Of a DNA stretch of 64,000 nucleotides, positions 58,741-64,000 are shown piece after piece. Positions within the stretch are counted from its first letter, which is position 1; each line of letters opens with the position of its first letter. The position numbers and the translations under genes are program-made. This DNA comes from Hemileia vastatrix (lineage: Eukaryota; Basidiomycota; Pucciniomycetes; Pucciniales; Zaghouaniaceae), in the NCBI GenBank assembly GCA_030280995.1, contig JASXTE010000004.1, positions 42,170,797 through 42,234,796 on the forward strand, given 5' to 3'. The notes beneath the pieces were generated by a model, which was not told where the DNA came from, ran no database searches, and saw only the letters and a program-made list of their open reading frames with translations.

Positions 58741-59715
58741 TCAAAGAATTGGAGCTGTGGTGAACTCCGTCTTCAATGCTTCGAATTCCTTTTGCGCTGT
58801 AGAAGTAAAAACAAAAGGAATGTCTTTTCTAAGAAGAGAAGTAAGATTGGAAATAGTTTTAGAGTAATCTTTAATAAATCTTCTATAGAAGTTTGCAAAC
58901 CCCAAAAATCCTTGGAGTGATTTAATGGTTTTGGGCTCAGGCCATTCCAGGATTTTCTGGACTTTTTTGTCATCCATGACTAAACCGTCAGTGGACAACG
59001 TAAAACCCAAAAAATCAATTGATTTGAGGTGGAATTCGCATTTATTATGCTTGGCATAGAGACCATGATCTCGAAGACGATTTAGGACCTGTCGAACATG
59101 ATGAATATTTTCATCTAGTTTTTTCGAGAATATTAAAATATCATCTAAATAGACGACTACAAATTGATCAACAACATCTTGAAAGATGTCATTAACAAAA
59201 GTTTGAAAAGTTGAAGGTGCGTTACACAATCCAAAAGGCATAACTAAATATTCAAAACTACCAAATCTAGTGCGCATTGCAGTCAGTGGTTCATGACCTT
59301 CTGCAATGCAAATCAGATTGTAAGCACCTCTAAGATCAATTTTAGAAAAGAAATTAGCACCATTGAAATGGGTAAGAAGTAATGACATAGGAGGAACAGG
59401 ATATGCATTCTTAGTGACTGTGTTGAGCTTTCTATAGTCAACACACAACCTAAGACTACCATCCTTCTTTTTTACAAAGAGGACAGGGGAGCCGGTTGGA
59501 GATTTACTGGCTCTGATGAAACCTTTGGCTACATTCTCTGCAATGTAGTCTTGAAGAACTTGAGATTTGTCCTTTGACAAAGAATAGACAGGACCTGCAG
59601 GAGGTACTGGGCCTATTAACTCTATTTGATGGTCGTAGGGTCGATGAGGTGGTAACTTATCGGCTTTGTGGATTGAGAAAACATCGAGGAAATCGTGGTA
59701 GATTTCTGGTAGAGT
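58741..59715 (-). pseudogene. pol: Element C reverse transcriptase
   Basis: After the TAA at 59718-59716 the frame continues (TLPEIYHDFLDVFSIHKADK). RT boxes: SPVLFVKKKDGSLRLCVDYR, KIDLRGAYNLI, MPFGLCNAPSTFQ, VYLDDILIFS (YLDD) and FLGFTLSTDG. The frame is intact from 59715 to the TGA at 58741. Confidence 0.92.
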
Positions 59716-60435
59716 TTATTTAATGGCTTCAAAGTTGATTTGGTCGTCCTCTTCATCTTCGAGAGAATCTGTCAAGGGGATACCTGAATTGAGAGAGCAG
59801 AATTTGATTACTTCGAGGCAATTTAAATCCTCTTCGAGTGAATTCATTGAGCTAGAAGGGTTAGCCAATTGCTCATTTAAAGAAAGATCAGATGCTTGCA
59901 AGTCATCTGGCAGAGGTTTGTCCTCTAGCTGGACATTGTCAGGTGTGTTGTTTAACTCCCTATTGACATGCATTGAAGAATTAGAAATATACTTAGTCCT
60001 TGGGGTGATCAATCCCCGTGTCCAGTCAATTTCAGGATTCCAATGCGTTAAAAAGTCATGGCCAAGAATGGTATCATCCATCCTTGGGGCGTCCAAGACT
60101 GTTAGTTCCCACTCGAAGGGGGGAAAATTCGGAAAGTTTAAAACCCATAAAACTTTCTTACTGACCCAATATTTGGGTTCCTCTGATTTGACCAAATAAA
60201 TTGGAGTTCGATCGATATCTGTAAATGTTAGCTGTAACTTCTTGGCAAAAGATAAACTAACAAAAGAAATTGAAGCTCCAGAGTCTATAAGACAACTGAA
60301 GGGGATATCCTCCTTAAAAAGAATGAATCTCAAGCGGTTTAAGGCAACTCCAGTCCTTAAGACATGGAGGTTCTGTGCACTGGGAGATATAAGATAGTTT
60401 GCTTTGCACACAAGTAAACTATCTACTAGTTTTTT
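59716..60435 (-). pseudogene. pol: Element C protease region (start of Pol)
   Basis: The -1 frame relative to gag begins in the slippery site. It reads KKLVDSLLVCKANYLISPSA, then the protease active site CLIDSGASISFVS and the flap-side DDTILGHDFLTHWNPEIDW. It ends at TAA 59718-59716, probably a CAA-to-TAA change because RT follows in the same frame. Confidence 0.9.
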
Positions 60436-61598
60436 GGCTTCGAACTAGTACCTTCTCTTTCCTTCAACTTTACACAATCTTCCAGCTTTTGCTTACCCCC
60501 ACAATACATACATAACCCATTATCTGTTCGCCTCTTCCTCTCAGCTTCCTTAAGTTCCCCTTTAGGATCCAGTACTTTACTGATATTTCCTGGGGTCGAG
60601 CTTTTTGGTGGAGGTTTGTCCTTTCCCTTAATAGGTTTGGATTGAGTTGTTCGTGGGTGGGAAGAAGGTCCCGATTTGAAATTTAAGCCTTGAGATTTGT
60701 TGGCGTATCGACGATGTTGATGTCGTCCTTGGTAAACGCAGTCAAGTTCAAGGGTTCGATTTATTAAATCTTTTAAAGTAGTCATCTTCTGACCATGAAG
60801 ATTTAACTGATCCAGAATCCTCGAAGGAAGTCCTTTTTTGAAATGATACTTAAGGGCAGCATCATTCCAACCTACTTGAGTTTGAAGCGCTCTGAAGTTT
60901 GAGATATATTCAGAGGCTTTCCCATTATCACTCATGCGAAGGAAATCAAGTTCAATTTCTGCGTTGTCAGTTTCATTAGGGTCACCAAACAGCGTGAAGA
61001 GTTGGTCTTCGAACTTTTCGCAGTTATTAATAAGTAAGTGGGTTTTGGTTGAAGAGAGCATGAGAAGATAAGGTTCGAACCATCTTGCTGCTTTTCCGGC
61101 CAGGAATGAAGAAGCATAAACAACTTTCGATCGGTCGTTATTGAAGGTTTGAGGGTGATTATGGAACAGGAGCTTGCAGGTTTTCAAGAAGGGTCGCAAT
61201 CTGTCTGGATGTTCTCCATCAAATTTATCAGGAGATTTCATAGAAGGAGTTTTGAATTTAGATCCCTCTGAAGACATTGAATTTGAAAGGTTCTTCATGA
61301 AAAGTCTCATGAATTCTTCCAGAGAATTGGATGGTCCAGGTTCTGAAGGTTGACCAGAAGGGTGGTTAGCAGGAGCGGACGGTGCCTCGTGCATTGTATC
61401 CTCTCCTTCTTCATCATCACTAGAATCATTGAAATCTTGTGGGATGTCTTCTACCAATTGGACTGAATGTTGCCGTTCCCTAAGGTCGAGTGGCTCCAAG
61501 GAGTGAGTGCGGGAAACAGGCCTAGTGGCTGTTGGCCTGCCTCTGGCGCGAGCTCTAGTAGTAGTGCCTGTAGGAGGAGTGCGTTGAAAAGGTGACAT
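60426..61598 (-). CDS. gag: Element C Gag, 390 aa, intact
   Basis: ATG 61598 to TAG 60426. The N-terminus is Arg/Pro-rich and then acidic. The Gag core (Retrotrans_gag type) lies at ~130-290 (ASSFLAGKAARWFEPYL, FGDPNETDNAEIELDFLRMS, YISNFRALQTQVGWNDAALK). The zinc knuckle is degenerate: CMYCGGKQKLEDC has C-X2-C-X8-C without the usual His (expected C-X2-C-X4-H-X4-C). The last sense codons form the frameshift site. Confidence 0.9.
   Translation of the reverse strand: MSPFQRTPPTGTTTRARARGRPTATRPVSRTHSLEPLDLRERQHSVQLVEDIPQDFNDSSDDEEGEDTMHEAPSAPANHPSGQPSEPGPSNSLEEFMRLFMKNLSNSMSSEGSKFKTPSMKSPDKFDGEHPDRLRPFLKTCKLLFHNHPQTFNNDRSKVVYASSFLAGKAARWFEPYLLMLSSTKTHLLINNCEKFEDQLFTLFGDPNETDNAEIELDFLRMSDNGKASEYISNFRALQTQVGWNDAALKYHFKKGLPSRILDQLNLHGQKMTTLKDLINRTLELDCVYQGRHQHRRYANKSQGLNFKSGPSSHPRTTQSKPIKGKDKPPPKSSTPGNISKVLDPKGELKEAERKRRTDNGLCMYCGGKQKLEDCVKLKEREGTSSKPKN
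60429..60435 (-). promoter_or_regulatory. gag-pol -1 frameshift site A_AAA_AAC next to the gag stop
   Basis: In the gag frame: CC-A AAA AAC TAG. A -1 slip gives AAA AAA CTA GTA and enters the protease frame without a stop. A_AAA_AAC is a canonical retroviral slippery heptamer, and its position one codon before the gag terminator fits. Confidence 0.75.
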
Positions 61599-61675
61599 TT
61601 TAAGAATTTAGAGAAAACATCTTAAAAGGGACGTAGTAGTGCAAAGAATGAGAACTACGGAGAATTAAATTATAC

Positions 61676-62480
61676 TGTCACCGGACGACCTACGCACAAG
61701 GTCGAGGATGTTCCTGCAAGTGAGATAAAAGGTTCAGATACTTCTTCGAAGCACAGAGGGATAGTTTGAGGAAGTGATTCGAAGATGACTCAAAGGAAGA
61801 ACTACTGCTTCGAGTTATGTTCGAGAAGGATTCTAATATAATTGAACGGTAATATTAAAATTCTTAAGATCTCACGAAGGGTTGGAAAACTCAACAATCA
61901 AAGATTTAGGATTTAGATATGATTATTGAGAAAATAAAGAAAGATACAATAATAATGATTTTCACTTATAGTTTTATCACTATTAACTATAAATATGTTT
62001 TATAATTTAATTCTAAGGAATGTCGAATCAAAAACCCAGCCCCTTTTATATCCTTTACTCCTCCTCGCATTGACCTCATACTCATCCACCATTCCGCACA
62101 CCATAACCCATTTAAAATATATATCCATTACACCTGGACCCTCCTCACTAACATCCGTTAATCCCTTAATCCTTCACTAACCTTCCGTCCATGCTCACTA
62201 CCCCTTAATAACCCACAGACATTTCATAAACCTTTTAATGTACTATTATATTAACTATTGCGCTGTGTGTCGCTTATTGGGAAAAAGACTAAGACACACT
62301 ATTGAGAGATTGACTAATTTAGATTTAGAGTTTTAGGCTAGCGCGATTGAATAGCGAGTACACAAAGGAAAGTCGCAGTTGCTATGGAGAGTTGCTTTCT
62401 GCGCTTCGAGTATGGATTTGAACCCTTTAGTATTGATTTAATGAGCTACTTTTGCCTCGAGTGTCACGTGGCACGTGACA
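61676..62480 (-). repeat. Element C 5' LTR
   Basis: 805 bp. Differences from the other LTR include TCG/TTG and GCG/GTG changes. Confidence 0.95.
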
Positions 62481-63058
62481 CAGAAGTATGGCCACTCTGG
62501 AAAATTGCTTGAAGGCATGAGTCATGAAATCCCTCAGATTGATTGCCCCACACCAAGGTGGGTCTTGCATGCTTCCCAGCTTTGAAGGTGGATTCATCAG
62601 ACCAGTTGACCTTTCTCCAGTTATCAATGGTCCATTTGAGATGATCCATAGCAAGTTTTAGGAATTTTTCACAGTGGATTGGGCTGATATAGGGCTTCTT
62701 GAAAGCCACACAATTAGAAAATCCAGCTTGATGAGCTATTTTGCTTGCCATATGGGGTGATACTTTTGTGCTCATGGAGTTGTAAATATCCTTTAAAGTC
62801 TCTGTGCAATGATTAAAAATGAAATCTTTAAGTTTTTTCAAGTTATTATCAGAGGTTTTGACTGAGCAAGTATTTTGGAAGGGAAGTTGGGAAGTTCCCC
62901 TCTCATGGTATCACACAATTATTGAGTGAATTGTGGAGTTGGAAATTCCAAATTATTGTGAAATATCAGTTGGAGTTGAACCTGCATGTGCCATACCAGC
63001 TATGAAAGCTTTTGGTTTTGAGGTCAAGTTGCTTGGTCCCAGCTTGAGGAGTCCCCAT
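62481..63058 (-). pseudogene. Tc1/mariner transposase, N-terminal part (split by element C)
   Basis: ATG at 63058 (MGTPQAGTKQLDLKTKSFIA). A helix-turn-helix region follows (AHAGSTPTDIS-stop-FGISNSTIHSII), then a second HTH and the first catalytic Asp in KVNWSDESTFKAGK. It ends in QSGHTS at the LTR junction. Two in-frame stops (TAA, TGA) lie in the first 80 codons. Reading resumes in phase at 54112 across the target-site duplicate (CAGAG/CAGAA). Confidence 0.85.
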
Positions 63059-63284
63059 ATTAAAAAAAAAAACCCCCTAAAAAAATGTGTGGCTTTCATG
63101 TGGATAAAGATTTAAGAGAAAGAGAGAAAACAACAAGAAGGGACTTACTAGTTGGTAGCGGGGAGGTCAGCGAACCCAAAAAAAGTGATAAATTGGTTGT
63201 ATTGTGGTTGTGCTGGTTGCTGGAGGAAGATGAAGGTGAGTAAAATATGCAAAATTTTGGCGAGGACTTATTGTACCCTACTAT

Positions 63285-63478
63285 CACTACAGCACATGTT
63301 TGTTTCGCCATGGGGCGCAACAATTACGCAACAGTTGTGCAACGGTTACGAAACAATTGTTTTTTGCACTTAAGACCCACCTAAGACTTTTAAGTGCCAA
63401 AAATAATTGTTACATAACTGTTGCGTAATCGTTGTGCCATTGTTGCGCCCCAAGACGAAACGAACATTTATTGGAGTG
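63285..63478. repeat. ~194-bp palindromic MITE
   Basis: Arms of ~93 bp (CACTACAGCACATGTTTGTT ... GCACTTAAG and its complement) around a short loop. Internal GCAACAGTTGTGCAACGGTT units. Inserted upstream of the Tc1 transposase start. Confidence 0.8.
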
Positions 63479-63579
63479 TGTACATACATACATAGGAAAT
63501 AGTATACTCTTCTTCTTCTTCCATATCAAGTAATTCATTGAGCAAATTGAATGGCATGCAAGAAAATTAAATAGTTGAG

Positions 63580-63733
63580 TTTTACTGAATGATTGCCAAA
63601 GTCCCAGGGTTAAATATTAATTAAAAATGGTGAATAGTAAAGGATACTGTATAGGGTGATTGAATGAGTCGATTCATTATGAAATGACCCAAGTATTATG
63701 CAATTGTATACTTATATTTTACTGGCACGGAGG
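63580..63733 (+). repeat. ~150-bp repeat, right copy
   Basis: Direct copy of 53161-53304 with small indels. Confidence 0.75.
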
Positions 63734-64000
63734 TAGCTGCTCTTAAGAATTAACAATATAACAATATAACAATATATCTTTATATTTAGATACACCAGTA
63801 TATTATATTAATATATATATATATTCATCATCACGCATTTAGTTAACTTTGAAATGTACAAATTCCACACTTTATCTCTATCAAATCATCAACGAAATCA
63901 TACTCATCATCATAAAAATTTTCCTTTTCATCAACGGTCTAATTCATTTCCTCACTCCTATTCATCTTGTTTTGATTCAAATAAACAACACTCCAAATCA
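63734..64000. other. AT-rich window end
   Basis: Simple AT repeats (TATATATATATAT near 63811), no gene. Confidence 0.5.

Larger units (their letters stand above)
54113..62480 (-). mobile_element. Element C: Ty3/gypsy chromovirus nested in a Tc1 transposase gene
   Basis: LTRs are 54113-54918 (806 bp) and 61676-62480 (805 bp), TGTCAC...GTGACA, about 98% identical (around 17 differences counted by eye). Target duplicate CAGAG/CAGAA. On the minus strand: gag, then pol in the -1 frame (protease, RT, RNase H, integrase, chromodomain). Between pol and the 3' LTR an unrelated gene runs on the plus strand. Pol is broken by TAA/TGA codons and two frameshifts; gag is open. No convincing tRNA primer site was found next to the 5' LTR. 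Confidence 0.95.

Noticed and set aside
59723..60199. 158-codon plus-strand frame opposite the protease
   Set aside because: Shadow of the protease frame, no independent motif or conservation evidence.
61070..61090. GGTTCGAACC resembling a tRNA B box
   Set aside because: Lies within the intact gag frame with no A box or cloverleaf around it.

Overview
The window is AT-rich eukaryotic DNA, most likely from a basidiomycete and probably a rust fungus (Pucciniales). The reasons are short spliceosomal introns (about 53 to 116 nt, GTAAGT/GTATGT donors), Tnp2/CACTA-type and TET/JBP-like dioxygenase fragments, NAM-associated and SANT-like gene relics, Ty3/gypsy chromoviruses, and several MITE families. 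There is no operon structure, rRNA or recognisable tRNA. The genus was not determined.

Layout. 1-6.9 kb: the 3' end of a Tnp2/CACTA-type transposase gene, then two apparently intact intron-containing genes of unknown function (479 and 629 codons; every intron phase checks). 7.5-14.4 kb: a hairpin island. It holds (i) two mirror-image 690-bp arms, each an array of 38-bp palindromes at an ~81-bp period; (ii) a minus-strand TET/JBP-like dioxygenase gene with one nonsense codon; (iii) upstream of it, in the same orientation, a spliced leader of tiny exons separated by five ~215-nt introns, each carrying a related hairpin whose basal stem covaries; (iv) a second array of CTGCCAGCCAGC-type hairpins with a GATC/GATT microsatellite. 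14.5-20.4 kb: decayed repeats and a gypsy integrase tail.

20.4-26.4 kb: a structurally complete, recently inserted LTR element (perfect 5-bp target duplication GAAGG, LTRs differing at two sites). It keeps only gag and the integrase tail (TR-GAG-like). 32.8-41.6 kb: a related, pol-containing but decayed chromovirus on the minus strand. Comparing the two copies shows that the first ~460 nt of gag evolve as coding sequence in a different frame from the rest, with a conserved slippery heptamer at the frame switch. 46-51 kb: a NAM-associated pseudogene carrying a 121-bp inverted duplication, then a TIR-bounded PIF/Harbinger-like element that carries a second TET/JBP-like dioxygenase relic as well as a truncated transposase. 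51.6-53.1 kb: a long foldback.

53.6-63.1 kb: a Tc1/mariner transposase gene split by a nested chromovirus (54113-62480, minus strand). That chromovirus has gag and pol joined through a canonical A_AAA_AAC -1 frameshift site, a chromodomain, repeated TGA nonsense codons in T-CGA context, and an antisense intron-containing gene with a Zn2Cys6-like cysteine array between pol and the 3' LTR. The most novel signals are the five intronic hairpins upstream of the TET/JBP gene, the antisense zinc-cluster gene, the shifted gag frame, and the TET/JBP gene inside a Harbinger-type element.
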